Origin: Musa acuminata AAA Group
Taxonomy: Eukaryota; Streptophyta; Magnoliopsida; Zingiberales; Musaceae
Assembly: GCF_036884655.1 (NCBI RefSeq)
Contig: NC_088357.1
Location: 10,138,501 to 10,202,500 of the forward strand
Reading direction: 5' to 3'
DNA length: 64,000 nucleotides
Shown: in pieces, positions 1-13,500 of the stretch
How the letters are laid out: the number at the start of each line of letters is the position of its first letter
Numbering within the stretch: position 1 is the stretch's first letter
The notes under the pieces: model-generated
What the model was told of the DNA's origin: nothing
What the model saw: the letters and a program-made list of their open reading frames with translations, nothing else
The model's database searches: none
Made by a program: the position numbers and the translations under genes

Positions 1-2547
1 AATACTATAAGGTCATTCATATACACTCTACTTGACACAGGTAGGATTCATAGAAAATTGTACTGTGGAACAACTACAGGTATTAGTAAAGAGGCATTAT
101 TTTCTGCAAAGGGTAAGTGGTGAAGGCGAGATTTGAACCTAGGACCTTGTGATAAATTACAAGGAGGCATTATTTATACACAAAAGAAAAGAAAAGATTT
201 AAGAACTTGGATATGTTATTAATATTAATTCCTTTTGATTTTTCAGAAAGGGTATCTTTCAAACGTGCGATTGTTTGCCCTTTTTCCAATTGTGGTAGCA
301 CATATCTATTCTGATTATCATATGCAATCTATGACCAATAACTTAATGTCTTTGCTCTTATTTCCCAAGCCCTTGCTTCTGTAGGCATTTTAGGCATAAC
401 AAGGCAAAATTGCCATCCTACCATCAGACTCAACTTATCTACAATGAACTTATAAATAACTGCATTAAAAATGAATTCAACACTCTTAACTGTGATTCAC
501 ATGGGGAAATCATCAATGAGTCATTAGTCGTTTGTCCAACATATTTAACTTATGCATTGAACTAAGCACAAGTCTCTTATGATATTTCGTATGATATATT
601 GGTCATTGTGATACCAAATGCTGCACAATATGTTATTATTGACAAATACATCAGGAGGTGCAGACATATGCTGCCCTATATATAGTAGCAGATAATGTTG
701 TTATCAATCAACTCAGTTTGTTGGTAGATGGAATGAACTGGAAACTTTGGTCCCCATGTGCTGTCTATTATGTAGATTTGATCTACATGACATGGTAAAA
801 GAAAAGTACACAATGAAATTAAAGGGCACAGATAACTCCATATAAAATTAACAAAAGAAATCGCACCTGATGCATAATTTTATTATAAAAAAAAATTAAG
901 AACCAGATTTAAAATAGTTGAAAACAAATTTTACTAATCTTGAAAGCATTCTTGACAAATAAAAAGGAAAACAAACAAGCAAAAGGCTCATGTTATTTGA
1001 TGACAATAAACTTCGGAAATTATGATATCAAATGAGCATTCCTATATCTAGTAATGCCTTTGAGAATGACAGTCAAAAGGCAAAAAAACAAAATTTAGCA
1101 TCTGGCCATTTTAATCTTTAGAATATATAAAGGACAGCAGTGTCAAATAATGTGAAGAATTCTAACAAGTAACAGCCACATATAAATTTCATATTCCATT
1201 GTTAACTATTTGCAAGAAAGCTTGGCTAAACTCTCCTAGCGACTAGCTATGATTTAAATTCACATACTAATATAATAGTTTTAATAGAGTTTAACAATAT
1301 GGCCTCAAATGGTCATCATCAAATCAAAGACCTTTTTTTTTCTCCTAAAGCATCCATCCCAAACCAAATCATAAAGGACAGAGGAGCTGGTAGCATGTAA
1401 GATTTCCTGAGGTGACATTGGAAGAAAAAAACAATCAGGCCTGGGCTAAAAAATTTCAGACCATGTAATATCTTAAGAACTCAAGATTTATACTTTGTGA
1501 ATTATCAAATCAAAAAGTTTGTGGATACATAGTATATTGGTGATCCATATATATGCAATGCATTATGCCTACAATTAATGGTTCTAGGTCTGAAAGTTCT
1601 TGATTTGACGTGTAATGCATTAGGATGTTGGAATAATTTAGGTACATTCAAATAATCAAATTATGGTTTATAAATTAAGCGGTACAAATTGTAAGTTCTG
1701 AGATAGTTCTCATTGATAGTTACTATATGGTTCTTCTTTATAGTTCTAAAGCCCAAAAATAGGCTCAAATACCAGTATTGATACCCATACTAGAATCTTA
1801 CTGACCAGTGGTCCAGTATCACAAAGTATGTTTTAGTATGCCCAACAAAATATACTAATATTTTTAACTATATTAGCACTGATTGGCAAAATCAAATATG
1901 TTGCATTTATGTGGAGTTCATATATGGATAAGGTACAATGAACTAAAACACAAGACTTTACTACATCACTGAAAATCAATTATAACTTGTAAACAGAATT
2001 AAACTCACAAAAAAGACAGCTGAAAGATAAAGTGTGATAACTGAAAGCATAGCATCATAGCACGCATACCTTGCCTAGAAGAACTCAACGTTGTTAAATA
2101 ATTTTTGCTTTTTCAAATGATGATATCTAAATATTGTACTCAAGAAAAAATGGGAAAAGGACTATTTTGATGGTGAAATATTATGTCCAGCTTGCAACAT
2201 GCTAAGTAGCATTCAAGGGCTCTGAGAAGCAAATATGTCTCCTAATGAAGAAATACCATAAAAACTTAATACGCTGCACAGTGTTTCACTCTATGCTAAC
2301 TATCTTTTCGGTAGCAATTCAAGCAACAGAATTAGAAACACTTGAAACACAATGGTTATCCTCCATACATGCCAATGTTACAAGACAATATTCACCAAGA
2401 AAGGAAGGATACATCACAAGAATCTAGTTAGATAACTATCAACAACAGTGACTACGAAAGACACTTACTCTAAGTTCTAGCTGAGTACAAAACAGGAAAA
2501 CAACGCAATGTGTGCAGAAAGTGATAAACCTGAAGAAGAAGCTACCA
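1..2547. other. AT-rich intergenic DNA, no gene seen
   Basis: No reading frame here resembles a known protein; the longest is 60 codons. The DNA is AT-rich and includes the 3' flank of the GeBP-type gene. Around 1750-1850 a few short segments (for example ccagtattgatacccatac) faintly recall the GGTAC-rich repeat family found in the introns further right, but the match is too weak to call. No RNA gene or intact transposon was recognised. Confidence 0.6.
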
Positions 2548-3483
2548 TTAGGAGCACTTGTGGGCCTCAATCAAGAGCTCGGATATTTCTTTCAACAGAT
2601 CAAGCCGCTTCGTCCATAATTCCATCTCGGCCGCGCACTGCTTCCTCAGCTTCTCCTCCAGCACTACCCCCTTGGAAGGATCAATCAACTTCAGCCCCTT
2701 CTCCAGTAGCACACCCGACAGGCACCGTCCGTTCACCTTCCAATACTCTAATGCTGCTTCCCTGATGAACGGGTACTTATCATCCTCCACGACAGCGTCA
2801 TCCTCCTCGTCGTCCTCCTCCTCCTCCTCCTCATCACCGTCGGCAGCAGCGGCCACGTCCCCGTTGCCATCCTCCTCGGCATCCCCATCGGCCTGTTTGA
2901 CCTCTTCGGACCAGATCTCAGTGGAGAGCTCGTAGATGCGCCGGTCGTGGGCAGTGGCGCTCACGGGAGGGCCCGCGTTGGCCGAGTGGACGAACTTGCT
3001 CTTGAGGCGCTTGAGCTTGTAGCCGACTTGCTCCGCGGTGAGGTGGGGGCCGATGGCGCTCTTAATGGACGCGAAGAAGGGGAACATGGTGGGCTGCTTG
3101 GGGAGGGCGCCAGTGCGGGAGCGGAAGGCGAGGGCGCCCTTGAGGAGCGCGATTTCGTCGGGCTCCGACCACACCTTCTTCTGCCGGAGGCTGGAGGAGT
3201 TCCTCCCCGCGAACTCCCGGGGTTTCCGCTTCCGCTCGCTGCGCCTCGAAGTGGCGGCGCGCCCCCCGGAGGCGCCGGCCGCCTCGGCGCGGGGTGGTTC
3301 GGGGAGGACCTTCGAGGAAGGAGAGGTCTGAGGGGGCGAGCGGCGACCACGGCCGCCGTCGGTGGAGGGAGAGTGCTCCGTGGCTGGCGGTCGGGTGTCG
3401 GCAGCGGCCGGAGATGAGGAGGGAGATGAGGAGGATGAGGAGGCTTTGCTCTTGGAGTGCGAAGCGAGGCGCTTGGAGCGCAT
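2548..3483 (-). CDS. GeBP/STOREKEEPER-type DNA-binding protein (DUF573)
   Basis: Single-exon gene of 311 residues. Residues about 102-192 form the plant-specific GeBP/STK (DUF573) domain: KKVWSEPDEIALLKGALAF, then a hydrophobic MFPFFASIKSAIGPHL stretch, VGYKLKRLKSKF and the closing IYELSTEIWSE. The N-terminal 90 residues are rich in Ser, Pro, Arg and Lys, with a basic SERKRKPRE patch that could be a nuclear localisation signal. Residues about 198-235 are strongly acidic, encoded by a GAG/GAC-rich tract. The C-terminal 75 residues (WKVNGRCLSGVLLEKGLKL, then a leucine-rich helix) match the conserved GeBP tail. The family binds DNA and acts as nuclear transcription regulators, some linked to leaf-cell fate and cytokinin response. 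The ATG at 3483 is the first in frame and the length is typical. Which paralogue this is cannot be told. Confidence 0.93.
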   Translation of the reverse strand: MRSKRLASHSKSKASSSSSSPSSSPAAADTRPPATEHSPSTDGGRGRRSPPQTSPSSKVLPEPPRAEAAGASGGRAATSRRSERKRKPREFAGRNSSSLRQKKVWSEPDEIALLKGALAFRSRTGALPKQPTMFPFFASIKSAIGPHLTAEQVGYKLKRLKSKFVHSANAGPPVSATAHDRRIYELSTEIWSEEVKQADGDAEEDGNGDVAAAADGDEEEEEEDDEEDDAVVEDDKYPFIREAALEYWKVNGRCLSGVLLEKGLKLIDPSKGVVLEEKLRKQCAAEMELWTKRLDLLKEISELLIEAHKCS

Positions 3484-3597
3484 GGTTTTGGTTGGGGGTG
3501 GGGGAGGCGGGGGATTTGGGGATTAGAGTCGAAGAAAGGGAAGGAAACAACGGCAAGGGGGAGGGAGTCTTTCACATCTCGCTTGCTCGAAATAGAA

Positions 3598-3637
<40 letters not shown>

Positions 3638-3907
3638 TCGGATTTGGACGGTCAAGCTGCCCAAAAGCACAAAAATATTGGGTTAAGAGGGAAGCTGGGT
3701 GGTTTCAATTTTGAGTTTGAGATCCGCTTCAATTTCTGTGGCACCCTGGCAAACTCGGAATCCAATGGCCTACATGCGATCATGGGTCGTATAGTCCTAC
3801 TACCGACAAAGCCCACGAATCCGGTCTCTTTGCTTTTAAAACAATAAAGCCCACGAATCCGGTCTGATTGCTGTTGAAACCAACAACAAAACCAAGCAAA
3901 TAAACAA
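3484..3907 (-). promoter_or_regulatory. 5' region of the GeBP-type gene with GA tract and repeated GCCCA motif
   Basis: Upstream of the ATG on the minus strand lies a pyrimidine-rich leader that includes a perfect (GA)n/(TC)n tract at 3601-3634. Farther up, a 20-bp segment containing aaagcccacgaatccggt occurs twice, at 3808-3827 and 3846-3865. On the minus strand each copy contains TGGGCTTT, the form of site II elements common in plant housekeeping promoters. No clear TATA box was seen. The regulatory reading is inference. Confidence 0.4.
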
Positions 3908-3980
3908 CGCCCACCGTGGGGCTCGAACCCACGACCACAAGGTTAAGAGCCTTGCGCTCTACCGACTGAGCTAGACGGGC
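3908..3980 (-). tRNA. tRNA-Lys(CTT)
   Basis: Reading the minus strand from 3980 gives a complete 73-nt cloverleaf. The acceptor stem GCCCGTC pairs with GGTGGGC (two G-U pairs). The A box is TAGCTCAGTCGGTAGAGC, the anticodon loop CTCTTAA carries CTT, and the B box is GGTTCGAGCCC. There is no intron and no encoded CCA, as expected for a plant nuclear tRNA. The gene sits about 430 bp upstream of the GeBP-type gene on the same strand. Confidence 0.97.
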
Positions 3981-4239
3981 TTACATTTGCGTTTCAGAGT
4001 TTTAACTATAGGAAAAGTAAAATGATGGTATCGACGTCAAGTCAGAAAAGACAAGTCCTGAAATCAATTTATTTGAGTGAGTCGAATATAAAACAACACC
4101 GTTGGTCTTTTAACAATGGATAGAAATACTCATGAATTTTTCTCTACTCAGACTAAATCCCGACTTGAGTCATCCAAAAACTGCACAATGGATAGGTAAA
4201 ACTTGGACAGTATGATCACACAATATAGATGTATACCAA

Positions 4240-4305
4240 TGTACCAACACCCGAGACATTCTCGGTATATGGACCGATATCGGTATACAAAATTACTAAC
4301 CTGTC
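4240..4305. repeat. Fragment of GGTAC-rich repeat family
   Basis: A short stretch with tgtaccaacacccgagac, ctcggtatatggaccg and atatcggtatac has the same self-complementary GGTAT/ATACC vocabulary as the elements in the introns of the PHD gene. It lies just downstream of the asparagine synthetase stop codon. It is too short to assign ends. Confidence 0.35.
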
Positions 4306-4565
4306 ATCTGACAGTTTAAATGAAGAAAGCTGAAAAATGAGGATGGTAAGTTAACTATTGCTGTTGGCAAAATGTTTTGACTAATAAAATAGTTAACGAG
4401 CCATATCTGTAAACAGAAGAAAACATAAACTACAATAACCAGAAATTTGGTTCCATTGAGGATAAACACGGTTCTAATCAGCAAGATAACAAGCCTGGTA
4501 TTTTTCCACTTCAAACACTTGCTCCAGTGAAATTCCATTTAACTGAAGAGGCAGAATGAGAAATA

Positions 4566-7500
4566 TCAGAGAGCAGTAGCTGTTGCAGTTGCCTCCACCA
4601 TAGCATCTTGTAACTTTTGAAGGTGGCCATCCACTGAACTGGAATTTTCAGTAGCCAAGGTTTTCTCTGGTGCCTCCTGATAAGCAGCATCATGAACCCC
4701 AAGTGCAGCACGGCCAGATGGATCGGGATTCTTAGACCATGCTGCATCCCACTCTACTGCTTTTGCAGTACTGCATGCCACACTTGGCCCTCCAGGTACA
4801 GTTGACCTAGCAGCATTCTTTGGGGGAAAATAAGTTGGTAAGAGGTTTCCAAAATCAAATCCATCTGAAAAAGAGCTGACAAAAATATGCAATACTCCAA
4901 CTGATACTTCTTTATTCTAAGATAAATGTAATCAACAGCAGAACAACTGTGATCTTCAAAATAATTGTTATCAGTGACACTAGTGAATTATTCTTAATTG
5001 GCCTCACATGGATTGGGTTGATACTCTTTTTACTGCATCAACACTACATTCAAGTAGGACATCACAGGAGTTGGATGACCACGATTCTTAATTGACCTCA
5101 CGTAGATTGGGTTGATACTCTTTTTACTGCATCAACACTACAGTCAAGTAGAACATCACAGGAGTTGGATGACCATAGACCTAAACTCACCATTCTAATA
5201 AAAGAAAAGCCTGCAAAATTCTCAAACTCAACAACACCTATGAAGGAGGATCAGAAGAAAGATGCACTACATAATACCTAAATAGTAAAAGCAAAATATT
5301 CATAGATTACTTGCCTAAAAAGTAACTGAGACGAGGAACTAGTGCAGATTAATCCCCATGCAACAGTGAGAGAACACTGTTGTGTGTGTCATCCTCTTAG
5401 TTAACAACTCAATCATAAAATTTGACCAGGTCTAGCATTCCTTTAAGTATGAAGCAAGGTATCACATAAATTTACAATCAAATCTGGCTATATGTGGACC
5501 AAGTACTGAAGAACCAGTTCAAATCAACTCCTTATCATGGCAAGACATATCTTGCAGCTACAGTTTGCAGATTGACTCACTGTGAGGTTGGTATGATACA
5601 AAATTAGATCTCACTTTTGTTGATAAAAATGACTGATCATATAGACCGTGGATGTTTACCCAACTGAATCAGTTTCAATTTCAGATTGCAGCACTTGCTT
5701 CTGTTCATGACTGATGATTATAAAAGTTGACAACCAAGCATAACAAAATCACAACTTGCCATTGCAGACTCTAAATGAAGAAGGGCCATGATATATAAGT
5801 GCTCCTGACTGATATAGAGCTAAATCCACCTATTTACATAATAGACACACCTTACCATGTGATCTAGGATGTCATACCACAATCAAGGCAGCACAAACCA
5901 TGCTACATGCCAAATAATGAGAATGTAAATTTAAATTTGGTAGCACAGTCAAAGCAGGGCAGACCAAGATTCGTATATGCCAAATAACAAGCTGCATAGT
6001 GCAGGCATGCAATACTTGTGACAAAGAATTGACATGCCAATAAGCTGACACATAAACAGGTTGTGACATTCAGCACAAGGTCAGCAGGTATCTAGTTGTG
6101 ATGGTTGGCATGATTAGAATTTAAAAAAAAATCTCCCAGATGAGCTATTTATACATTCAATTTGCAAAATGCCTGACATTCCATTTTGACTTGCAATTGA
6201 GAAAAGCAAAATAATTAGCAGTTGTTGGTTGGCACAACAATTCAAGAAATTCACCAACAATGACAAAAAGTTCAATGGACTTAGTGATCATCCAGGGTGA
6301 ATGGCACTTGAATTTGAAACTCAAAGTGACCATCATAATATACTATACCAGTCAAAGAGTGTCAAAATGATTGGTCCACATGATCTTGTCTACTCATAGT
6401 GTTTGACAATTCTGACTGCAATACCTTAATTCATGAGGGAGCCTCGTCCTCTAGGCATCATGAGGACTGTAGAAGAATGTTTCACTCAAGTACAGGTCTA
6501 AACTTGGGAATGACCAAAAAAATTTGTCTTAATATAGATGATAATCTTAAAAAGAGACTCATGTAGTAGAAAGTAACCAAGACTGGAGAGAAGTTGCATC
6601 GATGACAATTGAAGGACTCGAGAGAACAAATGTGTAAAGGAAAGAGAATCAAAGGCAGAGGCAATGAGGTGAGGAGGGAGAAGGGGGCAGTAACAGGACA
6701 AAAAGGAGCAACAACTCCAGTCGCAAAGCTACATTCTGAACTCGGAAAAAGAGCAATTACAAAGAAAGAATGACAATAACAGCCAGAGTACACAAAAAGG
6801 ACAAAATTAGCAAAGGAGAACAAATAGAAGGGGGACAGTAGTAGCAGAATAAAGCAGAAAAGGAGCAAAGGTATAAGAGGAGGGAAAAGGGAAGAAAAGA
6901 TTACTGAGAAAGAAACTTGAAAAGAAAAGGAAAGAGGACAATGGAATGTAGCACAATATGTTCAAGCCCCTTCTCAACATGAAAATTTATTCTCTATCAT
7001 TGTTTCTCATATGGCCCGAATAACTTTTGACTTATTTCACAAATAAAACTAATTTTCTTGTTATGCCATGTCGTTCTGAAATTTACTAGCAGAATTTGAA
7101 TACAAATCTAACAATAATATATCCATTTCTTAGGCATCTGTGCATTTTTAAAAGGCTCGTGACAAGGCAGACACCTAAGGCACACCATGGGGAAGATGTA
7201 AACGTTGACCCAATAAACCAAGACAGTCACTCTTGCACTGCAATTCCTTTAGTCATGAATTTGATAACAATATTTAGACTAGTTGATCCTTCGGAAAGCT
7301 TTCACTTCCTTCATCAATACTCATGAAAAAGCATGCAATTGGTTGCTAACATTTGTGTAGCTAAATAACGCAGTCAATCAATTATTAATATATAGATAAT
7401 TACTTCATGAAAGATCAATAATTTACTGATGATTTCTATTACCTGCTATGTGCTGAAAGGAGTTCAGACAAGATAAAAAAGCTGCAAGCTTAAAGTTTAG

Positions 7501-10500
7501 AATATAAGGAGACATATAGATTATAGAACAAAGTGGAAAGAAAGGCTTTGCCAATTAAAGTAACTAAATATGTCAAATCCAAAAATCTTGAAGTACATAG
7601 AAGCTTTTTTACCTTCGGAAAGAATCTTTCAAATATTGACCGGTAGTAGTATGCCTCTTTTGTTGTAGGAGTATTCTCAGGATAAACAAAGCTTGCATTC
7701 ATCAGCATGGCATCTGAAACCTGGTCATTAGGAAATAAAAATTGAGATGCAGAGAGAAGTGATTACTAAAAGAATAAAATGCTAACCAACAGAAAATACA
7801 TTAAAAAATACAAGGTTACAATTAACAAGGTAACCAATATTTTATGAAAATATCAAAAATGTCATGCAAGATTTTGCAAGAGTTTTGGTTGATGATTATC
7901 TTCTCAAGCTAAGAAAAAAAATACATGTTCATTTGCATGGTGCTTCAAGCCATCAATCCAGCCATAACCCACTCCATCACTAAATTGCTCCTTCTGCCTG
8001 TACAGGATGTGCTGTATATGGAAACAGATAATGGAGCTGTCAGATCAGGTATTTATTCATAAATTAAAATCACGTGGTCTTCAAATCTAAATTCAAAAGA
8101 TCCATAACCTTTGGCAAATAAGGATTTTGATCATCATCAAATGCATTGCGCAGGACCCACTTCTCAATTCGACCAAGATCACGTCTAATCTGTATAAGCA
8201 ATACAGATGTCACTTACGTATAAGCTTGCTTACTATTCTCTCCTTAAAAAAAGACACTTCGCCCAAAGTTTAAATGATAATGCAATGTAAATTAAGTAAA
8301 AATAAATGTCTATAGACCCAGAAATAAATATTGCATTATTACCACAAGAACTTGAGTTCTTAAATATATTTAATTTGGGCTAAGTTAAATTGTCTACAAG
8401 AACTTGTCTTGTAAGAAGTATATGGTGCAAAATTATAAACTAGGTTGGCTTACCCACCATTTTCCATTCAGGATCAATGTCCATTGCTATGTCAATAAAT
8501 TGCTTGTCCAGAAAAGGAACACGAGCCTCCACGCCCCAGGCTGATGTTGATTTGTTGGCCCTCAGGCAATCATATAAATGAAGAGCTTTAATCTAAAATC
8601 ATAAAAGACTTTGTTCATAAATTTATAAACAGAAAAGAAGGTTACATCAATAAGCATTTTACTCACTCATAAATATGAAATATAAACCAAACATAGGAAA
8701 AAAAAGGTAACAACTAATAACCACTTTACATAACAACTTCTATATGCAGTGCCTATAGCAACTGGGTTGGAATACTTGTGAAAACAAGAAACATGAACAT
8801 ATACCAACTGGAGAAAAGCATCTTGAGAGTATACAACAAAACATTGAGAATAATTTATCTCATGTCTCTGGGCTACACATCAAACAATACTAGGAGAATA
8901 ACATCTGAACCTACAAGTATTTTTATATTATTTTCAAGAAATAGCAATTAAAAGTGTCATTTGTGTGAAAAAGTAGCACAAAATTGAATTAACTAACCAC
9001 ATTATTATATATTAACTCACAAACAGAATGAAAGATCTTCCTATAACTGCTCAAAGGGTTGTGGGGTTTTCAACATACCTTTCGACATGTTTCCGAATGA
9101 AACTCTTCTTTGTTTGGTGCTTTATGAAAATACAGGTATCCTCCAAATATTTCATCAGAGCCTTCCCCTGAAAGAACCATCTTCACCCCTAAAGACTTAA
9201 TTTTACGAGACATTAAAAACATTGGGGTACTGGCCCTAATTGTCGTCACATCGTATGTCTCAATGTGGTAAATGACTTCTGCAAGTGCATCAATACCCTC
9301 CTAATACAAGAAAATAATTTGCATCAATACCCTCCCGATATGAAAAAATAACTGAATCTACAGAACATCATTACATGTGCCATATGCTTCTATTCTAAAG
9401 AAAATCAACAATATTACCTGCACTGTGAAATGAAATTCATGATGGAAAGTGCCAAGATAATCTGCAACTTCTCTAGCAGCTTTAAGATCAGGAGAACCCT
9501 GCACAAAAATCATGACTGTGATGAATACACTATCAACAGTAACATATGAGTCAAAATCATAATACAATGCCAAGTCAAAGCCTAAAACATGTCGAATCAT
9601 CTTTTTCCTTGCATACATAAAGAGTAGTAGATTAACACAAAGAAATGTTCAATGATTTTTTTTATTGCAATTCTTTAACAGACTGAAGGTTATTAGACTT
9701 CATTTTCTAATGCTTTGAAAATATAGAAAATAAAATTTTGAAGACAAAATCTACTCTTTTCTTCTTGCTACACAAGAAATAGCTTTACTCTTGATCAAGG
9801 GAATACTTACAAAACAAATATCGTTGTGCCAATCCACATGTGTCAACATGGATTAAAACATACTTGCTATAAAGGTATTGACATGCACCAAGTCGATCCA
9901 TGCAAAGCATGATCCTAACTACATATATTACTAAAGAGATTTGGTGATCATCTTAAACCAAAAAATTTCCTCAAAGTCATAAAATCATCTAAAACCACTG
10001 CACTGTGCTTTGCTTGTAGTTGTTATTTCCAGACATAGTCTGCAAAAGTATCTCCGGGCATTTTATGCAGTCAATGCCCAACTTGAGACATATCACGTGA
10101 ACAAATAAATTATAACAACAAAAAAATGTGACCTTCAAGCCAATGCAGAAAGAATGTAGCTGAGATCCCCACTGTCTAGCAACTTTTGCTTTCGCCAAGT
10201 GCCTCAAAGCAACTGCAGCAACAAGTGATGAATCAAGCCCACCAGACAAGAGCACACCAAATGGCACATCCGTCATGAGCCTTTTGACAACAGCCTAGAA
10301 GCATATGAAATACAGGATAATGAATATGATTTATGCAAAAAAGACAGGTGACAACAGCAGAAGCATGCCTTTGTTTTGTTAATGAAATAATACAAAAAAT
10401 AACATAATGAATTGACTTATTTACTTTCACAACAAGAAACACATGATCAGGAACAGATAAAAGTGTACCAAAGAAGTCGCAAAAGTGATAATAGTGTACA

Positions 10501-13500
10501 TGAAATATTGTCACCATATTAAGGATGGGTATCAAGAACTATTATGTATCCTGATCACTGTTAACAAAAAGGTCATGGCTACAACACACATGTAAATCCA
10601 TCATAATTTACTTTATGCTATATTTATTATTTAACTTTTACACATCAGAGCAACATTTGCATGTGATGCTTAAAACACAAGTTCTCTCCAAAATCAGTCC
10701 CTGGTTCTGTTAAAAATATGATAGTGTCACATAAAGATACTTGGTTGATAAATAATTCCACAATATTTTAAAGAATATAAATCCAGTTAGAATTTTTAGG
10801 GCAGGAAAGGCATCCTTGTGTAAAAATCCACAATAATAGTTAATAGGAAATCCTGGTTTTGTTGCATCAAAAGGCTTATATGGAACCATACAATAAATCG
10901 TACCTACCAATTAATTAAACTGTCAAATCCTGCATGGAACAGATCCATTCAGCATCTTTTTGGAATTCAGCATTTAAACACCAATTTTTTGGTGGCTGCT
11001 CATCTACTTTTTACTTAAAGGAAAAAAAGATGTAATGTCACAAATGTTCTCTTAAGTCTGAATTACTAGCCCCAAGCCTATTAGACATGATGGTGATGCT
11101 GACATGGTACAGCAGATCTTCAACAAATGGCAAATATTTATTTAGGCTTTTTTTCTATCTTACTGCACCACTAAAGCAATAATATGGACTTAAATGAACC
11201 TTCATGGTTAATGACTTGAAATGTAATGATGTACCATCAAAATTATGTTCATCAACAGACTCAATAATTCTTGCAGTGACGTGGACTAATGAGTTAGCAC
11301 AGTTGCAGTGTTAGGCAACCAATATTGGAAATAGCGGTAGGATGATGATATGGCAACTAATGAAATGGCATTAGATGATAAGCAGTGTGTTCAACCTTTG
11401 GAAGAGATCACTTGTGCCAAGTTGCAAGTTGGCATCCCAAAGAGACCATTTATACTATTACACTGGGTTTTATGGGTTACGGATGTCCTGTGAGTTAATT
11501 CATTATAATTTCAAAATATATAATAAATTTGTCATGTAAGTTATTTATTCAGGTTAACCCATGCATGATCATAGAATAATTTATGAGATCGCAGCATTGT
11601 CCCGCTCATGCCTTCTAGCTGGAGCTGGGGCATTACACTATAGCAGGGTAATATCCAATTTGGTATTGTTGGGTTTTTCAAGGGCAAGTAGATCATCACA
11701 GCTTTTTTACCGAATACAGATATATTATATAGCTTGGTAACATATAACCCTGAGGGGGGTTGGAGGAGAACATTCCAATTCAATGGATAAAAAAAGCTAA
11801 CATAAGCATTCATTGCAAGTCATTTGGTTAACAACACAAGAAACTATAATGCAGGAGTGTAAAATATATATTTCAAAATTTATGAGAATGCCTGACAGTT
11901 TCCAAGTCAAAAATTTGAGGACTAGAGGACATTGATAATATAAAATGAACAGAAGAGAGTCAGCACATGCCTTCTCAAAGGCCTCACGTAGAGCTAGAGC
12001 ATCATAAGGAGCTGACGGTGTGCATTCTGAAAACCATGGGGGGTTGTACCACCTCCGTAGACCACCTGAAGAATATTTTAAATTCACGATCATGAAAGAT
12101 ATCACATCATATGTCAGATAAATGACTATACCCTATCCCAATAACTTTTTTTTATTCCCAATAACTTAAATCTCACATCCAGAACTTCAGAATTAATCAT
12201 ATTGTAACAATTACTTTCTTTTAACTGTCCAAGAAGTAAACCAACCTTTTTTGCTAGAATAGATATGCCCAGGTAGAAATGAGACAAATCGTTCACAGTC
12301 ATCACTCAAAGCTTTCATTTCTGAAGCAAACCAAACAGATCCTGCCAAAGAACCAACACTGAACATTAATTGAAGCAATTCCAAATATCATACAGATGAT
12401 ATTTACTTGGTGCAAAATCCAACCAAAATTTTCCATTGACAATCTCATAGCTATAAATGGTTATTATATAAATAGATTACAAGGTTAAAGCTCCAAACAG
12501 ATTAAGAAACATTTGTTTCTTAAAAGCATCATAAAGCAACTTGATGGGGGGAAAGTTCACCCCCCAGCCACAGCTCGCCATGTGGTTACCTCGTCAGCAC
12601 CAGAGGCGGGACCCAAACAACGTGGCAGCCACCTGAGCACAGCAATAATGATGAACCCAAAAAGGAATACTCTGCCCATTCCGCAGAATATTCCTTTGGA
12701 CCCAGCTTGCTATAAAACTCATTAATTTATTGTTATCAAGGTCAATTACTATTCACCCATGAGTCCACTTTCCACCTTAGTCCTAACTTAAGAGTCAGAG
12801 GGCCAGGTCAGGCACCCCACCTGACTTCGGCACTCTTGCAAGTCAACTCCTCAGCGAACACTGGAATCACCCTCTTGACCATCTTTGGACACTTGTGCAG
12901 ACGGCCTAGGACCGAGTCAGGCTGACAAAGACATCACCGACAATCATACCATCGCAACTTATTTAAGAAAATTTCTTAAGCATGTGAAGTTACCTTAAAA
13001 GCTTCAAATAGAATAGGAAAGGATCTTTAATCTTCCAAATCATGCTATAACATTAGAATAATATGAAAGCATCTTAACTTTTACCCAAGGAACCTCTTAT
13101 GATGTTGCAGGAGAAAAGTGACTACCAATTTTAGACACATGCAGCAGCACAGAATCCTGGCTCAGCCCAAGCAGGTCATGCTGGTCATGTGATATGCAAA
13201 CAAGTGGCTTGGCATGTGCTAATATTTAGAACCAATAAGCTATAGTTAAATGGCACAGCCAACATAAAGCAATATGGCAAGCACATGCAATTCATGTTTT
13301 ACATACCTCTGGTTTCCTCAGGGATACAGGCAAAAAAATTAATCTGTTCCGTGCCTGCATCTCTTCAGCAGCTTTCTAGCTTAGTGATCATTTATTAAAT
13401 TATCAAATTACCACATTAATCATATTTGATGTCTACATAACATCAAACTAAGTAAATGTCCATAACAAGGTAATCAGATTCTCAGATCTGGATCCAGAAA

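Noticed and set aside
120..175. tRNA-like stretch (gagatttgaacctaggacc)
   Set aside because: It recalls a degenerate B box, but no A box, anticodon arm or acceptor pairing could be built.
2947..3575. Several long frames on both strands around 3 kb
   Set aside because: Shadows of the GC-rich GeBP-type gene; only the 2548-3483 minus frame has a known domain.
11986..11988. GT donor for ASN exon 6 (GTGAGG)
   Set aside because: It would remove 17 nt of conserved coding sequence and shift the frame into exon 7; the GC donor at 11970 keeps both.
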